The translations under genes were made by a program, and so were the position numbers. A stretch of 64,000 nucleotides of DNA from JAYWDA01 sp043747555 (GTDB lineage: Bacteria > Bdellovibrionota > Bdellovibrionia > Bdellovibrionales > Bdellovibrionaceae). Shown one piece after another: positions 35,918 to 44,808 of this stretch. Numbering within the stretch: the first letter of the stretch is position 1; the number at the start of each line of letters is the position of its first letter. Under the pieces are notes generated by a model that saw nothing but the letters and a program-made list of their open reading frames with translations, searched no databases and was not told the origin of the DNA. The stretch lies in NCBI GenBank assembly GCA_043747555.1, contig JAYTOY010000052.1, positions 1 through 64,000 on the forward strand. Direction: 5' to 3'.

Positions 35918-36657
35918 TCCCCTCCCTTGAGCTTGACGACAAGGGCCGTCTTTCTCCCGTTGTCTTTCGAAGACACCTCGCCTTATTGAATTCAAGTTTT
36001 TCAAATTGTTTGAATAAATTCAGTCTGACTCCGCGGGAAATAAAATCTGAAAACGCCTTGGTCAGCCAATTTTTATCATTTGATCATGAAACGCAGAAAA
36101 AAATATTTCGCCAATTGTTAATTTCAAGGGAATTATTAACTCAAGTTGAGAATGAACCCCAGCCAACAGATGTATGGGAAGTGACGGTCGAACAGGAAAT
36201 CAAATTTCTAAAGCGGGCTTTAAAGGCTTTTAATTTAGAACTGTCCGATGACAGCATTTTAAATCGTATCACTGAGGGCGATATATTTGAAGTTTATAAC
36301 TCTGATAGTATTCAGATTTACAGAAGCTGGAGTCTTTTTGAGCACACATCCTATTCCCTAGCAGATTTATTAGTGTACAGTTGGGATGACCTTTATGATC
36401 GGCCGACCTTTGTCCGCAAATACCTTTACGAAATGGTTGATAGTCTTTTAGTTCAACGTAAAAAATTTCATTCTTATGATATTCCAGCCTATTTTATTGT
36501 AGAGCGGATGCCAGAACTAAAAAATAAAATGTTATTTCAGATGGAGTATGCAGTGGCTACTTTGGACTGTGACACCAAAGAACCCGTGGGATTATTAACC
36601 ACGGGGAAGGCTAGAAATATTAATGCAGAAGCAGCAACTGAAATGCATTTTATTTAG
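35914..36657 (+). CDS. Unknown protein coupled to an XRE regulator
   Basis: 247 residues, no signal peptide, no membrane segment. The C-terminal part is rich in aromatic residues and acidic helices (ADLLVYSWDDLYDRPTFVRKYLYEMVDSLLVQRKKF), and MEYAVATLDCDTKEPVGLLTTGKA is strand-like. No motif is recognised. Translational coupling to the XRE protein suggests a ligand-binding or antirepressor partner. It converges on the diiron-protein gene with a 4-base overlap. Confidence 0.65.
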   Translation: MIPSLELDDKGRLSPVVFRRHLALLNSSFSNCLNKFSLTPREIKSENALVSQFLSFDHETQKKIFRQLLISRELLTQVENEPQPTDVWEVTVEQEIKFLKRALKAFNLELSDDSILNRITEGDIFEVYNSDSIQIYRSWSLFEHTSYSLADLLVYSWDDLYDRPTFVRKYLYEMVDSLLVQRKKFHSYDIPAYFIVERMPELKNKMLFQMEYAVATLDCDTKEPVGLLTTGKARNINAEAATEMHFI

Positions 36658-37274
36658 CTCGCCTTAGGAATAATATTTACTTGATTTAGCAGGCTACAAT
36701 AAAGAAAAACACTGGTTTCAAAATGTTCGATGACGGGCTTTCTATGCCCTTCGGGAACTTGCTCAAGCATCATTAAAGCTTGTTTAACGTGATCCTGATC
36801 GTCGGCCGCATGTACTTTCAAAAAAGAGCCCGTATTTTTTCCATGGCATTTTCCAACGCGGTGAAATAATTCATTAGCCTTTGCGACCGCCAAACCCTCT
36901 AAAGCTAGAATGTATCCATAAAAGGCCCAAGGGGTCATTCTCTCGATGGCGTAGTAGCTGGTTTGATAAAAGCTTCGGGTCGATGGCAGTTCTGGAAAAT
37001 CTGCCAGAGTAAAACCTAATTTTTTTAGATCCCCTAAAGCGATTAATTCGTGGTTCATTTCTTCGCCAGCATGGGTCAGAAAACGTTCATGTAATTTCTG
37101 GTCATCAAGATAAAAGTAGCTGCCGGCAAGGGCTAGTAAGCGGGTTGAATGGCAAATATAATAAAAGGTTTGAGCCAGCCAGTTTCCGTAAACGTATTTG
37201 TTTTCCCAATCAACTTGGTCGATCGCTTGACTAAGCTGCTTTATGTTTTTGTGATGCATTTCTACTAAATTCAT
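36654..37274 (-). CDS. Heme-oxygenase-like diiron/iron redox protein (HDO/TenA-PqqC fold)
   Basis: 206 residues, all-helical. The expected iron ligands are visible on successive helices: HAGEEMNHELIAL, ILALEGLAVAKA and FLKVHAADDQDHVKQAL, the E/H, E and H-D-H pattern of heme-oxygenase-like oxidases. Related enzymes cleave, hydroxylate or decarboxylate amino or fatty acid derivatives (for example UndA, BesC, SznF). The start has AGGAG five bases upstream and lies 44 bases inside the preceding acyltransferase gene. It is probably the last enzyme of a three-gene pathway. Confidence 0.8.
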   Translation of the reverse strand: MNLVEMHHKNIKQLSQAIDQVDWENKYVYGNWLAQTFYYICHSTRLLALAGSYFYLDDQKLHERFLTHAGEEMNHELIALGDLKKLGFTLADFPELPSTRSFYQTSYYAIERMTPWAFYGYILALEGLAVAKANELFHRVGKCHGKNTGSFLKVHAADDQDHVKQALMMLEQVPEGHRKPVIEHFETSVFLYCSLLNQVNIIPKAS

Positions 37275-37968
37275 TTAGTTCTCCTTTTCTAAAATTTTGA
37301 ATAACAATATCTTTTTCGAAATAAAAACAGTTTTTGCGAGCCTGATCTATATAAATTTGATACTCGGGTTCCACGATCAGCGGCTTCTGCTTTATTAAAA
37401 ATGCGGTGATATCAACTGGGATCTGATACCAAAAAACATCAGGTTGGACGCAAATAGCACCCATTTTATAAAATAAGCCTGATAGACCACGATCCTTTCT
37501 CATCATGCCAATAAGAGCATCGGCGGAAGAGCCAAAGGTGTGTGTGAGGGCCACTGAGCAAAGGATGTTCTTTGTGCTAAGACCACTGGCACTCTTTCGG
37601 AACTGGGGATCAATGAAGATATGGCTTCCTAAGATTTGATAACGACCTAGCTTTAAAAAACTTTTCTTAGCTTCGTCAGGCCAAAGTTTTGGCATAAAAT
37701 AGGAATCACTGACCACCCAGCTCTGGTGGGTGTCGACATACCGGTGGCACTGCATACCAATGGGTTGATCTTTCATATAGATGACAAGAATTTCATCCTG
37801 CCTGCTAAAACTATCGCTGGGCGTATGCAGATCAGGATCAACTTCTTTTCTTGTTTCAACCCAAATTTTATACCACAGCTGATAGACATCATTGAAATCA
37901 GCCAGATCGTGATCCTGGACATTCTGTGGAAAAAAGATCTTAAAATTAATATCGCTTGGGTTCATCAA
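37231..37968 (-). CDS. GNAT/FeeM-like N-acyltransferase
   Basis: 245 residues. FNDVYQLWYKIWVETRKEVD, the DEILVIYMKDQPIGMQCHRYVD strand pair and the GRYQILGSHIFIDPQFRKS stretch resemble N-acyl amino acid synthase / autoinducer-synthase-like members of the GNAT superfamily. Such enzymes move a fatty acyl group to an amine. Its start overlaps the acyl-CoA dehydrogenase stop by four bases and its end overlaps the diiron gene by 44. Family placement is by reading only. Confidence 0.65.
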   Translation of the reverse strand: MMNPSDINFKIFFPQNVQDHDLADFNDVYQLWYKIWVETRKEVDPDLHTPSDSFSRQDEILVIYMKDQPIGMQCHRYVDTHQSWVVSDSYFMPKLWPDEAKKSFLKLGRYQILGSHIFIDPQFRKSASGLSTKNILCSVALTHTFGSSADALIGMMRKDRGLSGLFYKMGAICVQPDVFWYQIPVDITAFLIKQKPLIVEPEYQIYIDQARKNCFYFEKDIVIQNFRKGELNEFSRNASQKHKAA

Positions 37969-39149
37969 ATACCTCTGAATCCTTCTGGAGCTGTTTTAAG
38001 CTTTGGCAATCGATACATTTGATTCATCACGATGATTTCTTGCACTCGTGATGTGCCTTCAATAATTTCTACACCTTTTGCCTCGTTATACAGACGATGC
38101 ATTTCGCTTTCCATCATCAGTCCGCTCGCACCAAAAAGTTCAATGCATTCTCCAGTGACTCGAGTCGCACAAACGCCGGCCATTAATTTCGCGATGCTAG
38201 ACTCAGCGATAGCAATTTTAGACTCATCCCACGTTTTGGCTGCTTTTTGCGTCAGAAGCCATGCTGCTTGGGTTTCTGCATGAAGGCGAACAAGAAGGTG
38301 AGGGATGACTTTTTGCTCCATTAAAGTTTTGCCAAAGCGGGATGTGGCTTGTACATAATTTTCTGTTAAGTGCAGGGCGCGTTCGGCTAAACCAACACCC
38401 ACGGCTGCAAATAAAGTTTTACTTTGGCTGATGCTAGTTTGAAGTATTTTTATTCCTTGCCCCTCTTCTCCAAGCAAGTTTTCTTTGGGAATAATAAGTT
38501 GATCAAAATAGAGGGTTCCCGTGTTAGATTCTCGAAAGACAAATTTTTGCAAAGGGTCACCCCTGCGGAATCCGGGCTGCTGACTTTCGACCATAAAACA
38601 GCTGATTCCAAGATGGTTTCCTTTTTGATCATAGGTCTGTGCGAAAACACTGATATATTTAGAGACATTGGCATTTGTTATATAATTTTTTTCGCCGGAT
38701 AATATATAGCCATCGTTTGATTTGAGGGCCTTCGTTTGAATGCACTTAATATCCGACCCAATATTTTTCTCTGTCATGGCAAAAGACCATAATAAAAAGT
38801 TTTTTAAGCAGTCTTCTGTCACTTGTTTTATCAGACTTCGTGATCCAAAATTGAGAACAGCTGAAGCTCCTAAAATATTACCGATCATACTGGTGGCGAT
38901 ACCTCCCGAAACTCCACCGATCCTCTTTAAAATTTCAGTCATATCTTGGACGGCCAGACTAGACCCTCCATGAATGCTAGGGAGAGTCATGTGAAGCAGG
39001 CCTTCTTTTTGAAGAATTTGAAAGATCTCAATATCAAAATAAGCGTTAGCTTCATTTTCCTTGCAGCGAAGATGAAGGACTTCGTTAATAAATTTTTCAG
39101 TGCGGGCGATCGGCGACATCATGTAAACAGGCTTAAGTTGTTGGATCAT
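37965..39149 (-). CDS. Acyl-CoA dehydrogenase family flavoprotein
   Basis: 394 residues, standard length. LLWSFAMTEKNIGSDIKCIQTKAL and GEKNYITNANVSKYISVFAQT are the FAD- and substrate-binding blocks; the C-terminal VIEGTSRVQEIIVMNQMYRL carries the usual EGTxxIQ-like motif, here EGTSRVQ, with a Glu at VEIIEG as the likely catalytic base. It oxidises acyl thioesters at C2-C3, or acts on a carrier-bound acyl group. A GGAG lies eight bases before the ATG. It is first in the operon with the N-acyltransferase and diiron protein, with no beta-oxidation partners, so a biosynthetic role is more likely than fat degradation. Confidence 0.88.
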   Translation of the reverse strand: MIQQLKPVYMMSPIARTEKFINEVLHLRCKENEANAYFDIEIFQILQKEGLLHMTLPSIHGGSSLAVQDMTEILKRIGGVSGGIATSMIGNILGASAVLNFGSRSLIKQVTEDCLKNFLLWSFAMTEKNIGSDIKCIQTKALKSNDGYILSGEKNYITNANVSKYISVFAQTYDQKGNHLGISCFMVESQQPGFRRGDPLQKFVFRESNTGTLYFDQLIIPKENLLGEEGQGIKILQTSISQSKTLFAAVGVGLAERALHLTENYVQATSRFGKTLMEQKVIPHLLVRLHAETQAAWLLTQKAAKTWDESKIAIAESSIAKLMAGVCATRVTGECIELFGASGLMMESEMHRLYNEAKGVEIIEGTSRVQEIIVMNQMYRLPKLKTAPEGFRGI

Positions 39150-39305
39150 AAAACAAACTCCTAGTTATTTATCTGATCTTACGATAAAAGATGCTAGGAA
39201 AGTAACAAGTCGAGAATAAATTATTAGACTTGAATCTGGAATTTGTCCCAGGACGTTAAGAAGGCTGGATTAAAGGGATCTTGGTCTATCCGGCCTTTTG
39301 ATATT

Positions 39306-39794
39306 TTAATGATTGGCTGAAGGAGCAGACGATGGGACTTTTTTCTTTTTAGCTTTTTTAGTAATTTTGCCTTTTTGTTTCTGCCGATTTTTTTTAGGAG
39401 AAATTATAGTTTTTGTGATTTTTGCCGGCGGCACTGATTTGACTGTAGGAGCTGGACCAAGCGCAAAGATAGCTGTGGCTGTTAATGGTTTTTCGTTAGC
39501 TGGTTTTTGACTGAGCATTCGACAAGTCTGGCTGCGGCCGCGACAATCACCAACCCATTGTACAAAGTGGGAGCCCGCCTCAGGCGTGGCGCGCAGGTTA
39601 ATGTATTCGTTCAATTCGATATTAGTTTCTGTGCCGACGTCATCAACCTGGCAGTCATTTCTTTCGTCATAGACCACGCAAACGCGCCCTTGCCCTGTGC
39701 CTTCTTTATTCAGCAGCAGTCCCCATGATTCTGCTGCAACCGCTGGGTGGTTTGTCAGGATTAAGAACAGAACTACAAAAATATTTGATATCAT
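39306..39794 (-). CDS. Exported protein with one divergent InlB B-repeat-like domain and Lys-rich tail
   Basis: 162 residues. A signal peptide ends VAA. The domain GTGQGRVCVVYDERNDCQ, NEYINLRATPEAGSHFVQWVGDCRG, TATAIFALGP has the layout of the bacterial repeat/B-repeat fold (a strand pair, then W-x-GDC), with four Cys for two disulfides. The tail of about 50 residues is rich in Lys (KKNRQKQKGKITKKAKKKK) and could bind DNA or the cell surface. It is divergent from the gene at 39931. Confidence 0.7.
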   Translation of the reverse strand: MISNIFVVLFLILTNHPAVAAESWGLLLNKEGTGQGRVCVVYDERNDCQVDDVGTETNIELNEYINLRATPEAGSHFVQWVGDCRGRSQTCRMLSQKPANEKPLTATAIFALGPAPTVKSVPPAKITKTIISPKKNRQKQKGKITKKAKKKKVPSSAPSANH

Positions 39795-39930
39795 GAAAGA
39801 ACCTCTTTGGAGTTCCTATACAATAATCGGCAGGGCTAAGGGCGCGCTACTAAAAAATATAAGCTTACGAACTTCTGGCCTTTTCATTGGTAAAGAAAGA
39901 TTTATTCTTAAAGGAAGCCAATCGGAGAAC

Positions 39931-40290
39931 GTGCACGTGAAATCTTTTTTATTTATTGTGTTTTTATGGACTTTAGCAATTTCTCAGATGGTTAATTCAG
40001 CACCGGTTGCCGTCGAAGAAAGTAAAGATCTAGTTGCAGCTGGTAGCGAGCTCACTAAGAGCATTGTTTTCAAGGGTTCATTTTGCCGTGAAGATGGATC
40101 TGAAAAAGTGTTGTTTGAAAGATCTTTAGTGACCATTAGTCTTTATTCAAATAGTCAGTTAATTTGTAATCAAAATTATTTAGACCATCAAATTGAAGTT
40201 TTTGAAGCTCGTGAACAGTATGAGTATCAAATATGGATGGGTCTTTCCTCAACTGAAGTCACCTTAGCTGAATCCAGTTTCACCAAATAA
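39931..40290 (+). CDS. Small exported protein of unknown function
   Basis: About 120 residues from a GTG at 39931 (or 39937), behind GGAG. Signal-like helix FLFIVFLWTLAISQMVNSA, then a strand-rich domain with two Cys (GSFCREDG, LICNQNY). The open frame continues upstream to 39697, but that part overlaps the divergent gene and has no start signal. Family not recognised. Confidence 0.6.
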   Translation: MHVKSFLFIVFLWTLAISQMVNSAPVAVEESKDLVAAGSELTKSIVFKGSFCREDGSEKVLFERSLVTISLYSNSQLICNQNYLDHQIEVFEAREQYEYQIWMGLSSTEVTLAESSFTK

Positions 40291-40293
40291 TAC

Positions 40294-40737
40294 TTATGGG
40301 GGCAGAATAGCAACACGCCCGACTTGCTTAAGGGGTATTTTTAACCCACCGACATCTAAAGTGGCATTCAGTTCATAAGTCGTTTCTTTTTCGTACAGCG
40401 CTAGTGTGATGGAATCAAAAATATCCGACAATATCACCCGTAATGGAATTTCGACTTCAACATTTGTCTTTGGTTTAGCTTTAGGTAAATGGTCTAAATG
40501 CCCGGAATATTGCTGGTCTTTGATTTTTATTTGATAATCAATAAAGTTTGAGACAAGTGCTTTTAAGTTTGGATTTTGAATCTCAAGTCTAAACACTAAA
40601 ACTGAGTCACTTAAGGTCGCATCGGCAACAGCAATTTCTTTTAAAACAAATGTTGGGGGAAGGTTTGGTTTCTGAAAACTTGCGCAGGAAAAACCTACAA
40701 GCAGCCAGATAATAATAAAAGATCGAAGGCGACCCAT
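40294..40737 (-). CDS. LEA type 2 (water-stress) domain lipoprotein
   Basis: 147 residues with a lipobox (VGFSC). The domain LKEIAVADATLSDSVLVFRLEIQNPNLKAL and the following VEVEIPLRVIL strands are typical of the LEA_2/WHy beta-sandwich, found in bacterial desiccation- and stress-linked lipoproteins. It converges with the preceding plus-strand gene three bases away. Confidence 0.8.
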   Translation of the reverse strand: MGRLRSFIIIWLLVGFSCASFQKPNLPPTFVLKEIAVADATLSDSVLVFRLEIQNPNLKALVSNFIDYQIKIKDQQYSGHLDHLPKAKPKTNVEVEIPLRVILSDIFDSITLALYEKETTYELNATLDVGGLKIPLKQVGRVAILPP

Positions 40738-40782
40738 AACTTTATTAGAAACTAGTTAAGTCTAAATTGCACTTAAAATTTG

Positions 40783-41109
40783 TCAGTTAGCAGTAGACTT
40801 AAGTTGAGCGGATTTTAAGATCGCATAGACTGCGATTAATCCCAATGCACCCACGACAAAGGGGCTTGGGTTTTCCTTTACGGGTTTCATTGTTTTATCA
40901 AAAGCTCGATCTATTTTACCTGAGGCTCGTCGGTAAAACTTTTTTGGTGCTTGGATCACATCCCGGTAGTGATGAATCTTGCCACTGGCCAGATCAACTT
41001 TATCAGCTAAATGATCCATGGCTCTTTCAAAACGCGCCAACGTTTCAGTTGTTTGATTTTGGGCTTCTTTGATAGCTTCGCTGAGATCAGTGGAGTTCGA
41101 TTTTGTCAT
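40783..41109 (-). CDS. DUF883/YqjD-like membrane-anchored protein
   Basis: About 108 residues: an amphipathic helical N-terminus (DLSEAIKEAQNQTTETLARFERAMDHL) and a C-terminal membrane helix (NPSPFVVGALGLIAVYAIL). This layout and the YqjE-like gene upstream fit the YqjD/ElaB group, which tethers ribosomes to the membrane in stationary phase in E. coli. The start follows GGAG and overlaps the end of the YqjE-like gene. Confidence 0.75.
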   Translation of the reverse strand: MTKSNSTDLSEAIKEAQNQTTETLARFERAMDHLADKVDLASGKIHHYRDVIQAPKKFYRRASGKIDRAFDKTMKPVKENPSPFVVGALGLIAVYAILKSAQLKSTAN

Positions 41110-41551
41110 ATTTTTCTCCTTTGGCGGCCTCGCGGATATTTTCAAACTTCTGTTTTACACTTTCAGCACCCTGCGCAAGGGTGCTTCGGGTGTGAGGAAA
41201 TTTTAAATCCTCTTCCGAGATTTTTTTAAAAAACTTTATGGCCAAGGGGCCCCCAATAGCGGCGCAGACAATCGCAACAATCAAGGAGCTTAGCCAATAG
41301 CGATCGTTAAGAAGTTGTCCCAAGCCAATGACAAGAAATGCTAAGAATGGAATTGTACTTAACGCTAGAAGTGAGCCAAAGGTGATGGCTCGAATTAAAT
41401 CTCGCGTGGCTTTTTCGCCTGATTCTTTTAATTCTAAAGTGACCAGGTTCACTTCGCTATGGAGAAGATCTTTTACGCTGCGTCCAACTTCACGAAGGAT
41501 GGCTCCTGATGATAAGGGGGATTCAGAAAAGCTATAATCGGTGTTGTTCAT
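41087..41551 (-). CDS. Holin-X/YqjE-like membrane protein
   Basis: 154 residues. GAILREVGRSVKDLLHSEVNLVTLELKESGEKATRDLIRA is the standard front helix of the phage_holin_3_6/YqjE family, and two membrane helices follow (LLALSTIPFLAFLVIGLGQL, LSSLIVAIVCAAIGGPLAI). Despite the family name these are cellular membrane proteins. It overlaps the YqjD-like gene by 23 bases. Confidence 0.8.
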   Translation of the reverse strand: MNNTDYSFSESPLSSGAILREVGRSVKDLLHSEVNLVTLELKESGEKATRDLIRAITFGSLLALSTIPFLAFLVIGLGQLLNDRYWLSSLIVAIVCAAIGGPLAIKFFKKISEEDLKFPHTRSTLAQGAESVKQKFENIREAAKGEKYDKIELH

Positions 41552-41654
41552 AAAATCCTCTTTCGAAAAATAATTGACTCACCAGCTGCATAATAAGCAA
41601 GCGACGTGCCACGAGTTGATGTGGCGAACTACCTCAAATTAGCAACATGACGGA

Positions 41655-42803
41655 CTAGCGACGGCGCAACTGATCAGCTTGCAACCTTTTTAAAGAGATC
41701 TTTTCAAACTCGCAGGCAAGAAATAAATTGTTGCTCAGTAAATGATAAAATTTTTGAGCGCTGATTTCTAAAAGTAATGCATCCGATTCGCAAACAACCG
41801 AAGCGGTTCGAAGCCCCCCCGTCAGCAGCAGCGCAATTTCGCCAAAGCAATCCCCCTGATTAAGGCTGCGGATGGTCTTTTGATTTTGTAAGACCTGAAT
41901 CTGTCCTTGGACGATAATAAAAAAACTCTCGGCTCGGTCGCCTTCAGTAAAAACAACGGTGCCTGCCTTTAATGGGGATAGATTCCCCGCATAGATGAGC
42001 GAATCAAAGCAGTCATCGGGTAGACCCCGAAATAAATCCGAGGCCAGCAGCGCATGAATCAACCAGATGCGTTTTTGTAAGCTTTGCGCCTTTTCTTTTT
42101 GAATCAAAGGATCAAAGGCTTCTGGTACATATTTAAACTTAACAATCAGGCTCTCAGAGGTCGTCACAACATCTGCTGATCTTGCTTGATTCAAAAAAAA
42201 CCCGGTTTCGCCAAAAACACTTCCCGCAGAAATATCGGCCGTATGTTGCATTTCTCCATGATCATTTTTCTTAAAAACGGCTAAGGATCCCTCAAGAACG
42301 CATAATAGACTTCTTTGGAATTGTCCAGCTTGGCAGACCTTAATGTCAGGCGGGCAGTGGACAACGCGGTGATGGGTTAGAAAAAGTTCGATCACTTCCA
42401 GGGGTAATGACCGAAAAAACGGAACTTGGCGAACTCGGTCACTGACGTCTGAGGTTTGTTTTTCTTGTTTAAAAAGATTTTCAAAAAAACCGGGACTAGA
42501 ATCCGAAGTTCTTTTTTGATTGAGGTAATTTATAAAAGTTTGATTCTGGATTATGCCTTCTTGGGTTAAGAAAGTGATAAGCTCTTTTATTTGGCTAAAA
42601 GAAACAAGCTTTCCTTGTTTCAGAAAAGTATTTGATATTTCCGAAATTGAATTTTGTTTTTCCATCAGTTCAAGGTAACTGAGCTGTTGTGAAGTTAAGG
42701 TGAACGATTTTTTCTGTTGGGAGCTAACGATCTGTCCGCTCAAGCGAATTTGGTCTATGTTCAATGGCATAAGATTAATTTTTTCATGTTCAATCTTAGA
42801 CAT
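41655..42803 (-). CDS. Protein with two cyclic-nucleotide-binding domains
   Basis: 382 residues. After an N-terminal 120-residue part of helices there are two cNMP-binding domains (about 130-250 and 260-375). The phosphate-binding cassettes read FGETGFFLNQARSADV and FGEIALLLTGGLRTASV, both keeping the Glu and Arg needed for ligand. No DNA-binding HTH is present, so it is an effector of another kind. It overlaps the upstream nucleotide cyclase gene by eight bases, making a cyclase-receptor pair very likely. Confidence 0.87.
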   Translation of the reverse strand: MSKIEHEKINLMPLNIDQIRLSGQIVSSQQKKSFTLTSQQLSYLELMEKQNSISEISNTFLKQGKLVSFSQIKELITFLTQEGIIQNQTFINYLNQKRTSDSSPGFFENLFKQEKQTSDVSDRVRQVPFFRSLPLEVIELFLTHHRVVHCPPDIKVCQAGQFQRSLLCVLEGSLAVFKKNDHGEMQHTADISAGSVFGETGFFLNQARSADVVTTSESLIVKFKYVPEAFDPLIQKEKAQSLQKRIWLIHALLASDLFRGLPDDCFDSLIYAGNLSPLKAGTVVFTEGDRAESFFIIVQGQIQVLQNQKTIRSLNQGDCFGEIALLLTGGLRTASVVCESDALLLEISAQKFYHLLSNNLFLACEFEKISLKRLQADQLRRR

Positions 42804-44808
42804 GATCTTCGCCTGAAACTGTTTTTAACGACATGACAGCGTGATGCCGCACCTGCTTATCAGGGTGGTCGATTAATGGAGGTAATAATTTTGCTAACTC
42901 TTGCAAATGGGGATTGGTTCTGACAAAAACTGGATCCTGTTTGCGATGGTGGTCAAAGAGTTCTTTAATCACATATAATCCTGACATGACCTGGTTAGGA
43001 TTTGTCGAGGTCAAAAAGGTCTTTAAGTTTTTAGCAATTTGTTTTGTCATCAGTGATTGTCCGGATAAAAGCAGGGCCTGCGCAGCTAAGCGGGGTGTGG
43101 GGCTTGTAAATTTTTTCTCAAGCTCGATACCAGGAAGTTCAAATTTTGATTTAGCCTGGAGTGAGTTCGCAGCCACACGCGGATCCGTGGCCTGTTCGCA
43201 GCGATCAAGGGCTTCCTTAAGGTCGCTGTCGAGTTGTTCTTTAAGGAGCAGGTGAATGCTTAGTGAAACAGTTGTTGCTAAAAATCGCGATTCTTCCACT
43301 TGATGCAAATTTTCCCTGAAAGTTTCATTTAACAGTTCTTTATAGGCTGCTAAAACTTCTGAAGAAGGCTCGGACATATAAAAATCTTCTAGCGGCGCGC
43401 ACAGAGTGTGAAAGCCATCCCCGTCACGCATCTTAAGTTTTTGTTTCAGCTCCTGTAAGATCCCGACAAGATCCTGGTTGCCTCTAAAATACAAGGCCAC
43501 TTCATTCAATGGCAAAGTCGTTAAGGCATCCGTAATATTTTTAAATTCTTTCACTTCCATTAGGTGGGATTCTTTATCAAAACCCTTAAAGACAGTGGTT
43601 TTAGTGGCTAAGGGCTGACACAAAGAAATAATATCGACAATGGATTCGTCAAAAACGATCAAGCGGCTTTCTGTTTTTTCACTGACTTGTCCAAGCATTC
43701 GCACAGTTTCAATCAGGGGCAAACCGCTAAAGGAATAGCCTCCATCTAATTTTATAAACAGCAGGCTTCCGGTTGAAAGACTGGCCTTTAATCGCAAGCC
43801 TTGGGAAAGCGTGGGTGACATAATATTTTCCGCCGCCTGAAAAAGCGTGCGGATCGCAGACAAAGCCATCTTCGCCGAGTGAGTTGGGTCCTCGGATTTA
43901 AAAATACAAACCACTTCATCACCGATATATTGATAAGCGGTTCCGCCATAACGTTCGATCACATCCCGTGAATTTTTAAAGTATTCATTTAAGATATGCA
44001 GCAAGCTCTGTGTATCTTTATGTAAGAACATCTGAGTGTAGCCATTCAAATCAATTCGCGCGACGGTGCAAGGAACCGCATAGGGCGTTGGTTTGCCAGT
44101 CAAGATCTCTGCTTTAATCGCCGGAGCCAGCGTGCTTGCAAGCATCAGATTATCAGTTTTTAAGGCTTTATTGGTTTTATCAAAACCCGTCGCCGCTAAT
44201 AGAAAAGTCTCGGCCTCTTTAGAGAAGGCTCGAACCTTGTGAATTGATTTTCGATCAGCGCCTTGAAGGATTTTGGAAATATCTAAAATATCTTTTAAAA
44301 CCAGAAAGGCAATTAAAAGAACAATCAAACTAACAAAAGCAAAATCCTGAATTAGCAAATAGCGAAGCTGCCAAAATTCGTGCAAAACATAGGTGTAAGG
44401 ATTTTTATTAACTCCAATGGTCAGCTTATAATCATAAATCGCAATAGTTTTAAAAGAAACTTCGTCGGTATCAGTGAATTGATCGGTGACCTGATAATCC
44501 CAATTGATGGGCTCAAGCTGATTATTAAGATTATAAAAACCAAGAACCTGATCTTTATTTTTAAGAATAAAAAAATCAAACTGCCCCAGTTCGCGAGCCT
44601 TTTGCAGACGGGGAAGCAGGGCCTTAGCATTCTCCGAAAGCAAATAATGGGAAGCATGATCCAGTTGATGCAAAATCAATTGCTGGCGACGAAGAACATC
44701 CCCACCATATTCCCGAAGCATGGTCGAGCCATTAAAAACAAAAGAAAAAATAACATAAGAAACCCAAAACAGCCCAAGAATCAAAAGCAAAACCGATTTT
44801 TTCCTCAT
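42796..44808 (-). CDS. Membrane class III adenylate/guanylate cyclase with HEAT-like repeats
   Basis: About 670 residues. Two membrane helices (near 5-27 and 156-180) flank a periplasmic sensor part. The cyclase domain has both metal Asp motifs, ARIDLNGYTQMF and YIGDEVVCIF. The C-terminal 250 residues are helical with HEAT-type units (HPDKQVRHHAVMSLK, DPRVAANSL). Whether ATP or GTP is used cannot be read. The ATG at 44808 shares bases with the upstream stop. The next gene is a dual cyclic-nucleotide receptor. Confidence 0.87.
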   Translation of the reverse strand: MRKKSVLLLILGLFWVSYVIFSFVFNGSTMLREYGGDVLRRQQLILHQLDHASHYLLSENAKALLPRLQKARELGQFDFFILKNKDQVLGFYNLNNQLEPINWDYQVTDQFTDTDEVSFKTIAIYDYKLTIGVNKNPYTYVLHEFWQLRYLLIQDFAFVSLIVLLIAFLVLKDILDISKILQGADRKSIHKVRAFSKEAETFLLAATGFDKTNKALKTDNLMLASTLAPAIKAEILTGKPTPYAVPCTVARIDLNGYTQMFLHKDTQSLLHILNEYFKNSRDVIERYGGTAYQYIGDEVVCIFKSEDPTHSAKMALSAIRTLFQAAENIMSPTLSQGLRLKASLSTGSLLFIKLDGGYSFSGLPLIETVRMLGQVSEKTESRLIVFDESIVDIISLCQPLATKTTVFKGFDKESHLMEVKEFKNITDALTTLPLNEVALYFRGNQDLVGILQELKQKLKMRDGDGFHTLCAPLEDFYMSEPSSEVLAAYKELLNETFRENLHQVEESRFLATTVSLSIHLLLKEQLDSDLKEALDRCEQATDPRVAANSLQAKSKFELPGIELEKKFTSPTPRLAAQALLLSGQSLMTKQIAKNLKTFLTSTNPNQVMSGLYVIKELFDHHRKQDPVFVRTNPHLQELAKLLPPLIDHPDKQVRHHAVMSLKTVSGEDHV

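Noticed and set aside
39240..39300. Terminator-like stem AAGGCTGGAT/ATCCGGCCTT
   Set aside because: It faces rightward with a T-run, but both adjacent genes read leftward and the leftward strand has no U-run.
41087..41551. Phage lysis gene (holin)
   Set aside because: The family name is historical. It sits with a YqjD-like gene and there are no other phage genes; the same applies to the holin-4-2-type gene at 53404.
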